NCBI GenBank assembly: GCA_025359845.1
Contig: JANYDT010000023.1
Location: 1-50,953, forward strand
DNA from: Acidimicrobiia bacterium
GTDB lineage: Bacteria > Actinomycetota > Acidimicrobiia > Acidimicrobiales > JANYDT01
Reading direction: 5' to 3'
DNA: 50,953 nt
Positions 1 through 11,875 of this stretch are shown piece by piece. Made by a program: the position numbers and the translations under genes. A model generated the notes under the pieces. It ran no database searches. It had not been told where the DNA came from and saw only the letters and a list, made by a program, of their open reading frames with translations. The stretch's first letter is position 1. Every line of letters begins with the position of its first letter.

Positions 1-585
1 CGCCGGTCGGACACACGGCCACGCAATTGCCGCAATAGACGCACGCGCTATCGGGCAAGTCGGCATCCCACTCGGCCGAAATGTGGGCATCGGCGCCGCG
101 CCCCACGACTGAGATCGCGAACGTGGACTGCCATTGCTCGCCACACGCATCGACGCACTTGTAACAAAGGATGCACTTGGCGTAATCGCGTACGTAGAGA
201 TCGTTGTCGCGCTTGACGGGTTGAGGCTCGGGGGTACCCCAGCGCTCCGGTTTGGCGCCATACCGGGCGTTCCAGCCATCGACGCCGGGGGTGGTCGATA
301 GATCGACGTCCGACCCGAGTAATTCGAGTACCAGCTTGCGGCTATAGCGCACTCGCTCGGAGTCGGTGGCGATCACCATGGCCGCTTCGGCTCGACGACT
401 GCACGCCGGCACGAGCGTGCGCGCCCCGGCGAGTTCGACCACGCAGACACGGCACGCGTTCACCGGCGTCAGCGTCTCGCCAAAACACAGCGTGGGGGTA
501 TCGACACCGGCTGCCCGGCACGCGTCGAGCACTGTTGAGCCTTCCTCGACGTGCACCGTGACCCCATCGATCGTCATTTCGATGG

Positions 586-589
<4 letters not shown>
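1..589 (-). CDS. Fe-S electron-transfer subunit of NAD-linked formate dehydrogenase (HoxU/NuoG N-terminal type), runs off the window
   Basis: Own translation of - strand from ATG at 589: MTIEMTIDGVTVHVEEGSTVLDACRAAGV...; 2Fe-2S domain, then CILCYKCVDAC and CVYCGNCVAVCPTG 4Fe-4S motifs; ATGA overlap with upstream CDS; no stop before base 1. Confidence 0.85.
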
Positions 590-2216
<1,627 letters not shown>

Positions 2217-2217
<1 letters not shown>

Positions 2218-4211
2218 TACGCCGCCTTCCCAGCCTTGTCGATCCGCACCGCGGAGGTCTGCTCCGGCTGCAGCGCGGCGGTCTTGTCGGCCCGCGCCGT
2301 GGCACCCAGCTCGACCCGCTCGACCCGCACGGCCGAGGCCTTGAACTCGGCGGTGCCCGATTTGGGATCGACGGCATCAATGGTGATCCGGTTGACGTCG
2401 ACTTCATCGGGAAAGTGGAACGTCATGAAAGCCAGCCCGGGCCGCAGACCGGTATCGATCCGTACCGGCGCCACGACGGCGCCCCGTCGACTCACGACCC
2501 GCACCGATTCGCCGTCGGCCACCTCCAAAGTCTGCGCGTCGGCGGGCGAAAGATCGATCGTTTCACCCAATCGCAGGGGGCTCGTGAGGGCGCCCGACTG
2601 CACGCCGGTGTTGTAGCTGTCGAGGCGCCGACCGGTCGTAAGGCGAATAGGAAACTCGGGTGTCAGTTCATCGACCGGCAATTCGTGAACGACGACGCTG
2701 AAGGGGGCGCGGGGACCACGAGTCGACGGTTCGGTCGACCACAGCCGTCCGTGAAGGTAGGGCGGCTCGAGCGTGTCTTCGGTGAAGCACGGCCATTGGA
2801 TACCACCCAAAGCCTCGAGGCGGGCGTACGGCATGCCGGCATGCATGGGCGAAAGCGCACGCAGTTCGTCCCATACCTCTTCACTCGACCGATGGGCCCA
2901 CTGCGATGGATCCCCGGTCAATCGGCGGGCGATTTCGGTGATGATCCAGCGGTCGGTTTGCGCTTGACCGGGGGGGTCGAGCGCTTTGCGAACGCGCTGT
3001 ACCCGTCGTTCGGAGTTGGTCACTGTACCGTCGTCCTCACACCAAGCCGCGGCCGCGGGTAACACCACGTGGGCCAGTTCGGCCGTCCTGGTCAGGAAGA
3101 GGTCCTGCACGACGAGATGATCGAGACGGCCCAGGAGCAGGCGGGCTTGGGTGACGTCGGCCTCGCTCTGGGCCGGGTTCTCGCCAGCCACGAACAACGC
3201 GGTCAGCTCGCCGCGACCCATCGCCTCGAACATGGACGTCAGATGCAGGCCCGGGGTGGGCTGGATGGCCCGTCCGTAACGCTTCTCGAACTTGGCGCGA
3301 TCGCCATCGTCAGCGAGATCTTGAAACCCCGGCAGCCGATTCGGGATGGCTCCCATGTCGCCGCCGCCTTGCACGTTGTTCTGGCCCCTCAGCGGTGACA
3401 GCCCCGATCCGAAGCGACCCACGTGACCGGCCAACAGCGCCAAGTTGATGAGCGAGAGCACATTGTCGACGCCGTTGTGGTGCTCGGTGATGCCCAGCGT
3501 CCAGCACAGTTGAGCCTTGTCGGCTTTGGCGTAGGCATGGGCCAACGCCCGGATGTCTTCAGCCGCCACACCGGTTTCGATCGCTCCTCGGTCCAACGTC
3601 CACGGTTCGACGGCGTCGCGAAATGCGTCGAAATCCGAAGTGGCCATGGCGATGAACTCTTCGTTGACCAGACCGGCGTGGATCATCTCGCGGGCAATCG
3701 TTTGCGCCAGCGCAATGTCGGTGCCCACGTCAAGCCCCAGCCACCGATCGGCCCACGCTGCGCTCGACGTGCGCCGCGGGTCAACCACGAACAGCTTGGC
3801 CCCCTTGTGAACCGCTTTCAAGACGTGATGGAAGAAGATCGGGTGAGCCTCACGGGCGTTGGACCCCCAGAGGATGATGACGTCGGCCGCTTCGGCCTCA
3901 GCGTACGAACTGGTGCCGCCTCCGGCCCCGAACACTGTCGCCAGACCGACGACGGAAGGAGCGTGTCAGGTACGGTTGCACGAGTCGATGTTGTTGGTGC
4001 CGATGACTTGGCGCATGAACTTCTGCGCGATGTAGTTCATCTCGTTGGTCGACTTCGAGCAGCTGAACATGCCGACGGTGTTCGACCCGCGCGTCGCGAT
4101 CGCTCGCCGGAACCCGTAGGCCGCTTTGTCAAGCGCTTCGGGCCAGCTCGCTTGGCGCAGGTCGCCGGTCGAGGCATCCCGCACCAACGGATGGGTAAGG
4201 CGCTCGTACAC
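2217..4211 (-). CDS. fdhA: Formate dehydrogenase catalytic (molybdopterin) subunit, predicted selenoprotein with in-frame UGA at 3966-3968
   Basis: ORFs 3966..4211 and 2217..3935 are one reading frame: ...NNIDSCNRT-[UGA]-HAPSVVGLATVFGAGGGTSSYAEAEAADVIILWGSN...; UGA aligns with Sec of E. coli FdhF (ARV-U-HGPSVAGL). Probable GTG start at 4211. Confidence 0.9.
3937..3968 (-). promoter_or_regulatory. Candidate bacterial SECIS: UGA plus downstream 17-nt hairpin GUCGUCGGUCUGGCGAC
   Basis: Hairpin 3937-3953 read on - strand: GUCGU/GCGAC stem (one G-U pair), loop CGGUCUG; GGU CUG are codons 7-8 after UGA, same place as in E. coli fdhF (GGUUGCAGGUCUGCACC). Confidence 0.75.
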
Positions 4212-4285
4212 GGGTGGTGAGGCTACCCGCGCGAGACTCGCCCGGTGAACGCCAATCCAACCCCTCCAACCCGACTCGTACGCCG

Positions 4286-5860
4286 ATGAACGGCGCCGAA
4301 GCCCTCCTGCGGACGGCGGCCAATTGCGGCGTCGACGCCTGCTTCGCCAACCCCGGCACGACCGAGCTGCACCTGGTCGAGGCGCTCGATCGGGTGCCGT
4401 CGATTCGCCCGGTGCTGGCCTTGTTCGAGGGCGTCTGCACCGGCGCAGCCGACGGCTATGCCCGCATGACCGGTCGCCCTGCGCTAACGGTCACGCATCT
4501 CGGACCGGGGTTCGCCAACGGTTTGGCCAACGTGCACAACGCCCGCCGGGCCCGCACCCCCATGATCAACCTCATCGGCGATCACGCCACTTGGCACCTG
4601 GCCGCGGACGCACCGTTGGCGAGCGACATTGAAACGTTGGCCCGGCCCATGTCGGGATGGGTTCGGCGCACGGCGGGCGCCGCGTCGCTGAGCCAGGACA
4701 TGCTCGACGCCATCGACGCGGCCTACGGAGCAACCAGCGGAGGTGGCGCGGCCACCCTCATCATCGCCCAGGACCACTGCTGGGACGAGAGCACAATGGC
4801 CACGACCGCGACCGCGACCCCTGCCCGTCAGCAACCCACGCCCGCCGGGGATCAGGTGGCGACGGCGACCAGCGCCATCCGCAAGGCGCAGCTCGAGGGC
4901 CGGAAAGTCTTCATGGTGCTCGGCGGATCGGGCCTGGGCGCGGCGTCCAAACGGGTGGCCGCCCGCCTCGGCTCGAAGGCCGGCATGACGGTGTTGACCG
5001 GCGCTCCGAACGGCCGCGCCGATCGGGGTGGGCACGTGCCCGCCATCGCCGCCATCCCCTACTTTCCCGAGCAGGCCCAACCTTTGTTGGCTGACGCCGG
5101 ACTGGTTGTGCTCGCCGGTGCGATCGATCCCGTGCAGTTCTTCGGCTATCCCGGCGGCCGCAGCCGGGTGGCGCCGGATGGCGTGCCCGTGGTCGTCCTC
5201 GCCCAGCCCGGGGAGGATGTGCTGGCCGGGCTCGGCGCGCTCGCCCATGAGCTAGGCGTCACGATGGAGGCGATCGGCGCGACCGACCGAGGTCAGGGCT
5301 TCGACCGACCAGTCGTGGCCGACGGTCCGTTGACGCTGGCGGGCATCGGATCGATGCTGTGGTCGCGGTTGCCGGAAGGGGCGGTCGTGGTGTCGGAAGC
5401 CATCTCGAGCAGCGGTCAGATCGAACACGAGGAGTGGAAGGCGGCGCCCCACACGTCGTTGGCCGGGACGACCGGTGGCGCCATCGGCGGCGGGCTGCCC
5501 CTCACGGTCGGTGCCGCCGTCGCCTGTCCCGATCGCAAAGTCATTGACCTTCAGGCTGACGGCTCGGCCGCCTATACGGTGCAGTCGCTGTGGACCATGG
5601 CCCGCGAGAGCCTCGACGTGGTGGTGGTGCTCTTGGCCAACCGCCGTTACAACATCCTCGACATCGAACTGAAGCGGTCGGGTATGGGGGCGGGACTGAC
5701 CGGCCTCACCGACCTTGGCCGACCCGACATCGGATGGGCCAAGATCGCCGAAGGCTTCGGCGTCGCGGGGATCGTGGCCGAAGATTCGGCGACCTTCGCC
5801 AAGGCCTTGGAGCGGGGCCTGCGCGAAAGCGGGCCGCTCCTGATCGAAGCGATGATTTGA
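4286..5860 (+). CDS. Thiamine-pyrophosphate enzyme, acetolactate synthase / benzoylformate decarboxylase-like
   Basis: MNGAEALLRTAANCGVDACFANPGTTELHLVEAL...; TPP domain ADGSAAYTVQSLWTMARESLDVVVVLLANRRYNIL. Confidence 0.85.
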   Translation: MNGAEALLRTAANCGVDACFANPGTTELHLVEALDRVPSIRPVLALFEGVCTGAADGYARMTGRPALTVTHLGPGFANGLANVHNARRARTPMINLIGDHATWHLAADAPLASDIETLARPMSGWVRRTAGAASLSQDMLDAIDAAYGATSGGGAATLIIAQDHCWDESTMATTATATPARQQPTPAGDQVATATSAIRKAQLEGRKVFMVLGGSGLGAASKRVAARLGSKAGMTVLTGAPNGRADRGGHVPAIAAIPYFPEQAQPLLADAGLVVLAGAIDPVQFFGYPGGRSRVAPDGVPVVVLAQPGEDVLAGLGALAHELGVTMEAIGATDRGQGFDRPVVADGPLTLAGIGSMLWSRLPEGAVVVSEAISSSGQIEHEEWKAAPHTSLAGTTGGAIGGGLPLTVGAAVACPDRKVIDLQADGSAAYTVQSLWTMARESLDVVVVLLANRRYNILDIELKRSGMGAGLTGLTDLGRPDIGWAKIAEGFGVAGIVAEDSATFAKALERGLRESGPLLIEAMI

Positions 5861-5877
5861 CTAGTAGCGGCCGCCTC

Positions 5878-5904
5878 TTCGCTACGCTACCGTAGCGTAG
5901 CGAA
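5878..5904. promoter_or_regulatory. Perfect palindrome TTCGCTACGCTAC-C-GTAGCGTAGCGAA, likely TetR operator
   Basis: 13-bp perfect inverted arms with a 1-nt centre, 22 bp upstream of the MFS start; TetR gene is downstream in the same unit. Confidence 0.85.
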
Positions 5905-5926
5905 AGACGCGAACCGAGGAGGGCTG

Positions 5927-7513
5927 ATGACTCACATCCAAACACCGACCCCAGCCATCGATCCGATGCACTACGGGATCGATCCCCAGACCTACGCCCG
6001 ACGCTGGACCATTCTGGGCGTCCTGTGCCTCAGCCTCGTGCTCATTGTGTCGGCCGTGAGTGCCGTCAACGTGGCCCTGCCGGCCATCAGCCGCGAGCTG
6101 CGACCGAGCTCGACACAATTGCTCTGGATCGTCGACGCATACGCAGTCGTCTTCGCCGGGCTGCTCTTGCCCTTCGGAGCCCTGGGTGATCGGTTCGGCC
6201 GGAAGGGCGCGCTGCAACTCGGATTGGGGCTGTTCTCGGGCGCTTCCATCCTCGCCGCCTTCTCGAACGGACCGGCGCACCTGATCGCCCTGCGGTGTCT
6301 GATGGGAGTGGGCGCGGCGTTGGTCATGCCATCGACGTTGTCGTTGCTCGCCAATATCTTTCCGCCCATGGAACGGGCCAAAGCGATCGCCGTCTGGACC
6401 GGTTTCGCCGGCGCCGGAGGAGCGCTCGGACCGGTCATAGGCGGAGCCGTACTCGGGCACTTTTGGTGGGGATCGGTCTTCTTCGTGAGCGTCCCGATCG
6501 CCTTGATCGCGCTCGTGGGCGTGACGCTCCTGGCCCCGAAGTCGAAGGAGTCCAAGGCGGTTCCGCTCGACCCGATCGGAGCCTCACTCTCGATCCTGGG
6601 TTTCGGATCGCTGCTCTACGGCATCATCGAAGGACCCGACAAAGGGTGGACCTCTCCGACTGCGATCACGGCTTTCGTCGTTGCCCTGGTTGCGCTCACC
6701 AGCTTCGTACTTTGGGAACGTCGGTCAGCCCATCCCATGCTCGACCCGAAGTTCTTCAAGATTCCCCGGTTTGCGACCGGAGCTTTCGCGGTGACATTCA
6801 CCTTCATGGCCGCCTTCAGCCAGTTCTTCGTCCTGACCCAATATCTTCAATACATCAAGGGCTACTCTGCGCTCGGAGCGGCCGTGCGGGGCCTGCCGTT
6901 TGCTTTGACCCTGATAGTGATCTCGCCCCGGGCCGTCGAATTGTCTCGGAGGTTCGGGACGAAACGACTCGTGGTATTCGGCATGGCGTTGGTACCCATT
7001 GGCTTGATCTTGCTCTCACTGGTCGGGCCGAAGACGCCGTACTGGGCCATCATTCCCATCTTGGTGACCTCCGGTAGCGGCATGGCTCTGGCCATTCCGT
7101 CGTTGTCATCAGGCATCGTGATGGCCCTCCCGCTCGACAAAGCCGGGGTCGGCTCGGCGATGAACGACACCACCCGAGAGGTCGGCGGTGCCATCGGTAT
7201 TGCGGTATTAGGAACCGTTATCAATTCCCGGTTTCGATCCGGCATGCATGGTTCCCTCGTCACCTTGCCCAAAGCGGCGGCTGATGTAGCCAAACAAGGT
7301 CTCGGACAGACTGTGGCCGTTATTCAGCACGGGTCCTTCGCTCAGCCGTTTTCGGCCCACTTACTGCAGACGGCCCGGCATTCATTTTTGGATGGAATGC
7401 ATCTTGGATTGCGCATCATTGCTGTAATCGGAATCGTGGCAATGCTGTATGTCGCCCGCGCCTTCCCGCCGGTCAATGCCGAGACCCCGCAACATGGCCC
7501 TGCCCGACACTGA
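5927..7513 (+). CDS. MFS transporter, DHA2/EmrB-QacA type
   Basis: Hydrophobic 528-aa protein; LLWIVDAYAVVFAGLLLPFGALGDRFGRKGAL motif. Confidence 0.9.
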   Translation: MTHIQTPTPAIDPMHYGIDPQTYARRWTILGVLCLSLVLIVSAVSAVNVALPAISRELRPSSTQLLWIVDAYAVVFAGLLLPFGALGDRFGRKGALQLGLGLFSGASILAAFSNGPAHLIALRCLMGVGAALVMPSTLSLLANIFPPMERAKAIAVWTGFAGAGGALGPVIGGAVLGHFWWGSVFFVSVPIALIALVGVTLLAPKSKESKAVPLDPIGASLSILGFGSLLYGIIEGPDKGWTSPTAITAFVVALVALTSFVLWERRSAHPMLDPKFFKIPRFATGAFAVTFTFMAAFSQFFVLTQYLQYIKGYSALGAAVRGLPFALTLIVISPRAVELSRRFGTKRLVVFGMALVPIGLILLSLVGPKTPYWAIIPILVTSGSGMALAIPSLSSGIVMALPLDKAGVGSAMNDTTREVGGAIGIAVLGTVINSRFRSGMHGSLVTLPKAAADVAKQGLGQTVAVIQHGSFAQPFSAHLLQTARHSFLDGMHLGLRIIAVIGIVAMLYVARAFPPVNAETPQHGPARH

Positions 7514-8087
7514 GGGGGCCGAGACCCGCCTCGATCCGCGCGTCGAGCGATCGCGAGCGGCCATCATCGAGGCGGCCCAAGCGGCCGTTCTCGAGAATGG
7601 CTATCGCGGCCTCACCATCGAAGACGTGAGCGTCCGTTCGGGGGTCGCCAAGACCACGATCTATCGACACTGGCCCGACCGAGCGGCGCTGCTCGTCGAC
7701 GTGTTCGAGTCGCTATCGACTTCGCAAATGGTGCCCGATACCGGCGACGTCGATGCTGATCTGCGAACGGCACTCCTCGGGTTGGCGGAGGGCCTTCGGA
7801 ATGCGGCCTGGGCTGGCGCGATGCCGTCGCTCATCGAGGCCGGCGAACGCGACGACGAACTCCGGCCCCTGGTCGTTTCCTTCGTGGAACGTCGCCGCAA
7901 GCCCATGCGCGACCGGATTGCCGCGGCCGTACGCACCGGCGAACTTCCGTTTGACGTCGAGCCCGACTTGGCCGTGGCCATGCTCAGCGGGCCCCTCTTC
8001 TACCGCCGGTTCATAACCCGCCAACCCGTCTCGCCCAGGGTCGTCGAAGCGATTGTGAGCACGGTATTGGCCGGGCTTCGTGCGTGA
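7494..8087 (+). CDS. TetR family transcriptional regulator
   Basis: ERSRAAIIEAAQAAVLENGYRGLTIEDVSVRSGVAKTTIYRHWPDRAALL; overlaps MFS end. Confidence 0.93.
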   Translation: MALPDTEGAETRLDPRVERSRAAIIEAAQAAVLENGYRGLTIEDVSVRSGVAKTTIYRHWPDRAALLVDVFESLSTSQMVPDTGDVDADLRTALLGLAEGLRNAAWAGAMPSLIEAGERDDELRPLVVSFVERRRKPMRDRIAAAVRTGELPFDVEPDLAVAMLSGPLFYRRFITRQPVSPRVVEAIVSTVLAGLRA

Positions 8088-8700
8088 ACTCCGTCCACCC
8101 ATAGGCCCCGAACGATGGTGGGCCGAGGCGTGGACCTTCGAGTGGAGGGGACCGCCGACCGGTGGGGTCCGAATCGCGGTGTTGCCGCAGCAGCGCAAGG
8201 CGTGGTTCTGGGCGGCCGTTGTGCGCAACGATCATCCTTACGTGCTGTGCCGAGACCTCGAACTCGACCCGCCGTCGACGCTCGAGGCCATCGAGTTGCG
8301 CGGCCAGGCGTTGTGGGCCCACGCCATCTGCGAGACGCGGTTCGAGCATTGGACCGTAGCGATGGAGGCCTTCGCCGTCGCCCTCGACGACCCGCTCGAC
8401 GCCTGGTACGGCGAACGCGGCGAGCGGGTCGGTCTCGCCTTCGACCTCGAGTGGGAGTGTGCCCGGCCGATCATCGAACCGACCGAGCCTTACGCGCTCG
8501 GCTGTACGGTCAACGGGACGCTCCAGATCGGAGACGACCGATGGGACCTTTCGTGTGGGGGCCGGCGGTCTCACACCTGGGGAGTCCAGGACGCGGCGTG
8601 GTGGGACGCCGCGTTTGGTGACCCGGCCGCGCTGGTCATGGCACCAATCCTCGTCGAAGCCGAAAAGGAATTCCGTCTGCTTTGGCCTCTCGGAGCGTAG
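8080..8700 (+). CDS. Conserved hypothetical protein
   Basis: GTG start overlapping tetR end; 206 aa, no recognised catalytic motif. Confidence 0.6.
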   Translation: MRELRPPIGPERWWAEAWTFEWRGPPTGGVRIAVLPQQRKAWFWAAVVRNDHPYVLCRDLELDPPSTLEAIELRGQALWAHAICETRFEHWTVAMEAFAVALDDPLDAWYGERGERVGLAFDLEWECARPIIEPTEPYALGCTVNGTLQIGDDRWDLSCGGRRSHTWGVQDAAWWDAAFGDPAALVMAPILVEAEKEFRLLWPLGA

Positions 8701-8708
8701 GTGTTCTG

Positions 8709-9614
8709 TCAGAAACCCGCACTCGAATCCGTCCTACCGCGGCGGGCCAGGCCCTGACAGGCGTACACCAGTGTCGGGACGAACTTCTCGGGATGAGCCA
8801 CGCAAACGCGGTGGTCACCGTCGATTTCGAACGTGACCGCTCCGGTAATCGACTCGGCGAGGCTGCGTTGACGGGCCGGCGGAACGAGGTTGTCGTGCAT
8901 CGTCACCAGGACCGCCGTGGGCACGTCGACCTCGCCGATCCACGATCGGGAATCAAACCCCCCGAGTGACCGGCCCGCTTGGGCCAGAAGCGCGGGATCG
9001 GACTTGCGAAGCTGGTCGGTCATCCATTCGGGGACGGCCCCGGTTTGAGGACGACGGTCGATGAACTCGCCGAGGAGACGCCGCCGCAAAGGCATCGGAG
9101 CCAGCGAGAGGAGCGCGGCGGCGCTCCCGACCATCCCTTGGAAATAGGCGCTTTCATTGGCCCGCCCCGCGAAGGTCCGACTGGTGGCGCACAGTGCGAG
9201 ACCCTGAACTCGGGCCGGGTGCTGTCGCCAGGTCAACTGTGCGATCGGCCCGCCCATCGAGTACCCGACAATGACGGCGCGTTCGACTCCGACCACGTCG
9301 AGCAATGCGGCCACATCATCGGCGCAGTCTTCAAGCCGGAATCGTCGGCTGCGAATGCCCTGGCCATGCCCGCGGTGATCCAAGGCCAGTACCCGAAAAT
9401 ATTGGCCGAGGGCCGCGTAGGACGTGAACCAGTTCAGGTCGGCGGTGGCCATCCACCCGTGTAAAAGCACAACGGTCGCCGCTCCCGCCGGACCCGCGAA
9501 ATCACGCACGAACGTTGTGCCCCGACTGGGGAGTTCGACACGACGACCAGGGGGCAAAATCATTCCCCGGAATTCTTGTTCACAATGGCAAGGAGTGCGC
9601 CACGACGTAATCAC
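8709..9614 (-). CDS. Alpha/beta hydrolase
   Basis: VVLLHGWMATADLNW, LDHRGHGQG, VIVGYSMGGPIAQ; start may be the internal Met of MILPPGRRVEL. Confidence 0.88.
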   Translation of the reverse strand: MITSWRTPCHCEQEFRGMILPPGRRVELPSRGTTFVRDFAGPAGAATVVLLHGWMATADLNWFTSYAALGQYFRVLALDHRGHGQGIRSRRFRLEDCADDVAALLDVVGVERAVIVGYSMGGPIAQLTWRQHPARVQGLALCATSRTFAGRANESAYFQGMVGSAAALLSLAPMPLRRRLLGEFIDRRPQTGAVPEWMTDQLRKSDPALLAQAGRSLGGFDSRSWIGEVDVPTAVLVTMHDNLVPPARQRSLAESITGAVTFEIDGDHRVCVAHPEKFVPTLVYACQGLARRGRTDSSAGF

Positions 9615-9649
9615 CCCCCGGCCGGCGCGATCACCCCCCGGGCGGCGCG
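9610..9649. repeat. Two tandem 20-bp units ATCACCCCCCGG(C/G)CGGCGCG
   Basis: Units 9610-9629 and 9630-9649 differ at one base. Confidence 0.8.
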
Positions 9650-9676
9650 ATCGGCGCGTGCCCCGACCAACGTGCC

Positions 9677-11404
9677 TTAGTGCGGGCCGGCGCGCAGGTC
9701 GAGGGCGGCGCCGATCAGCGCGATGGCCGCGGAACTGGACCCGAGGTTGCCTCGCAGATCTCCGCTAGGAACGTCAGCATGGGTTGACAACGTACCGAGC
9801 GGACCGATCCAGCTCACCAAGGCCTCCATGCGGTCGTGGGCGTCTTCCCACCGGTCGGCGGCCGCCAACGCCGACACCATCCAGAACGAAGCCGTGAGGT
9901 CGGGCCCTTGGCCAGGTGGAAACCCATCGTCGACATGGGGCAGATGGCGATTCAAGAAAGGGCCCTCGCCCAGTTGTGCAAGCGTCTGATCGATGGTGGC
10001 CCGCAACCGCGCGATGTCGTCACGCGGTTGGTCCACCTTCAGCGCAGGAAGGGTGGCCGCCCAGGGAAGGGCCGCGGCATCCGACGAGTCATCGGTGGGC
10101 GTGCGTCGCCACCCCGCTTTCGGGGCGACTCCGAAGCGGGCCTCGGTGGCCAGCCATTGCTCGTTGGCGGCGGCGCCATCGGTCCATCCCCGCAAGTCGG
10201 CGTCGAGCGGATGACGAGACCGCGACGTCGTGATGAGCGCGCCCAGCGCGGCCTGGACCGCCAGTCGGCTGGCCACCCACGACGCCGGGCGCGCCCGGCT
10301 GTCCCAGCGCCCGTGATCGGGGCGAGCGCCGTGTTCTGACAGCCAATCGCCCACCCTCTCGAGCACCGGCCACGACCGTCGCGCGTCCAGCACCATGCTG
10401 CCCATCGCCATCCCGGTGAGATCGAGGCCGTCGGCCGCCAAATTTCCGGTCCTCACCGGCGCCGAGTTTCGCCACCCGGCTAGCGTCAACTCCGCCTCCG
10501 ACCCGAGTCGCTCCCCGTCGACCCGGGTGCACGGGGGCAGCGGAAGTTCTTCAGCCATACGTTCCGTCAGCCAGGCTCGGGTCTCGTCGGCCCAGTCCGG
10601 ACGGGCCAATCGCTCCCACAACCAGACCGCCCCGGCGTTGTCACGAAGCCACGGGTAGCGTAAGTCGACGTTGCGTTCGTTGCCGAGTTGGGCCGGCAGC
10701 GACGTGGTCACCGCACAGACGAGCGCGCCGGTGCCCGCGTGGGTGCACAGTCGCAGGCTGCGTACGGCGGACCGGACAGCCGGCGCGAACGGGCCGTCGT
10801 AATGCACTTCGTCGAGGTCGCTCTTCCAGCTCCGGTCGAGATCTTCGATGATCCGTCGGAGTTGATTAGGGGTCGGAAGGGCCATGGCCGGACCGGCGCG
10901 TACGACGCCGCGCTCGTCGAGTGGATCGATGCTCACTACCAGCGCCTCGCCACTCTCGAGCGTGACCGGCTCGGTGCGTCCGCGCACGATCAACGAACCG
11001 AACGAGACGCCCTCGCTCCAGCGCTGGACCTTACGGGGAGGCCCGAACCGGTCGCCAGGCACGACGTCAAGCTGGATATCGATGGGCCCGCGCAACGCCG
11101 TGACAAGCCGAAGAATACGGCCGCCGGCCATGATGTCGGCTACCTCGACGAGGCTTTCGGGGGCCCCCAAGTGGGTCCGTAAGACCGGCGCCCCCGACTC
11201 GCAGTAGGACTGACCGATCGCGGCTCCCTGCGGCGGCCCAACCCGTACGTAGCCGCCCGCGGTGGCGTCAACAAGGGAGAAGAGCGCCGCCGGTTCGTCG
11301 AATCTTTTCGGGCAGAACCAGTCGATGGTGGCGTCAGCCGCGACCAGCGCGGCAGTCGAGCGGTCGCCGATGAGTCCGTGGGCGCGCAGGTTGCCCTGCA
11401 TCAA
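9677..11404 (-). CDS. GH15-type glucoamylase/trehalase-like glycoside hydrolase
   Basis: NLRAHGLIGDRSTAALVAADATIDWFCPKRFDEPAALFSLVD; GPFLNRHLPHVDDGFPPGQGPDLTASFWMVSALA. Confidence 0.87.
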   Translation of the reverse strand: MMQGNLRAHGLIGDRSTAALVAADATIDWFCPKRFDEPAALFSLVDATAGGYVRVGPPQGAAIGQSYCESGAPVLRTHLGAPESLVEVADIMAGGRILRLVTALRGPIDIQLDVVPGDRFGPPRKVQRWSEGVSFGSLIVRGRTEPVTLESGEALVVSIDPLDERGVVRAGPAMALPTPNQLRRIIEDLDRSWKSDLDEVHYDGPFAPAVRSAVRSLRLCTHAGTGALVCAVTTSLPAQLGNERNVDLRYPWLRDNAGAVWLWERLARPDWADETRAWLTERMAEELPLPPCTRVDGERLGSEAELTLAGWRNSAPVRTGNLAADGLDLTGMAMGSMVLDARRSWPVLERVGDWLSEHGARPDHGRWDSRARPASWVASRLAVQAALGALITTSRSRHPLDADLRGWTDGAAANEQWLATEARFGVAPKAGWRRTPTDDSSDAAALPWAATLPALKVDQPRDDIARLRATIDQTLAQLGEGPFLNRHLPHVDDGFPPGQGPDLTASFWMVSALAAADRWEDAHDRMEALVSWIGPLGTLSTHADVPSGDLRGNLGSSSAAIALIGAALDLRAGPH

Positions 11405-11410
11405 GTCGTC

Positions 11411-11875
11411 CTACGCGGAAATCTCGACAATTTCGATCTTCAGCTTGCCGCCCGGCGCTTGGTATTCGACCGCGTCGCCGACCTTGTGGCCGGTGAGTGC
11501 CAGGCCGAGCGGAGACTTGGGTGACGTCACCTCGATGCCGGGGCGGCGCTCCTCGATCGACCCGAGCAGGAAGAACTCCACATCGGTGTCGCCTTCATAG
11601 AGAATCCCGACCACCGAACCGGTCCCGACAACGCTCGTGTCGACCGCATCGACGATCTGAGCGTCTTCGATAACGGCCAGTATTTGGCGCATTCGGCCGT
11701 CCATTCGGCCTTGTTCCTCCTTCGCTGCGTGATAGTCGCCGTTTTCGGACAGGTCGCCGAGTTCGCGCGCCGACTCGATTCGACGAGCGATGTCGATCTT
11801 GCCGCGGGTCGAGAGGTCGTCGAATTCGGCCTTCAGTCGATCGTAGGCCTCACGGGAGATCTGGGTGACAGCCAT
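11411..11875 (-). CDS. greA: Transcription elongation factor GreA
   Basis: MAVTQISREAYDRLKAEFDDLSTRGKIDIARRIESARELGDLSENGDYHAAKEEQGRMDGR. Confidence 0.95.
   Translation of the reverse strand: MAVTQISREAYDRLKAEFDDLSTRGKIDIARRIESARELGDLSENGDYHAAKEEQGRMDGRMRQILAVIEDAQIVDAVDTSVVGTGSVVGILYEGDTDVEFFLLGSIEERRPGIEVTSPKSPLGLALTGHKVGDAVEYQAPGGKLKIEIVEISA

Noticed and set aside
3935-4211. Interpretation of fdhA as two separate genes or pseudogene
   Set aside because: Frame is continuous through one UGA exactly at the Sec position with a hairpin following; selenoprotein explanation preferred.
6295-7077. 260-aa alternate-frame ORF in MFS gene
   Set aside because: Overlaps a well-supported transporter frame; no recognisable protein features.
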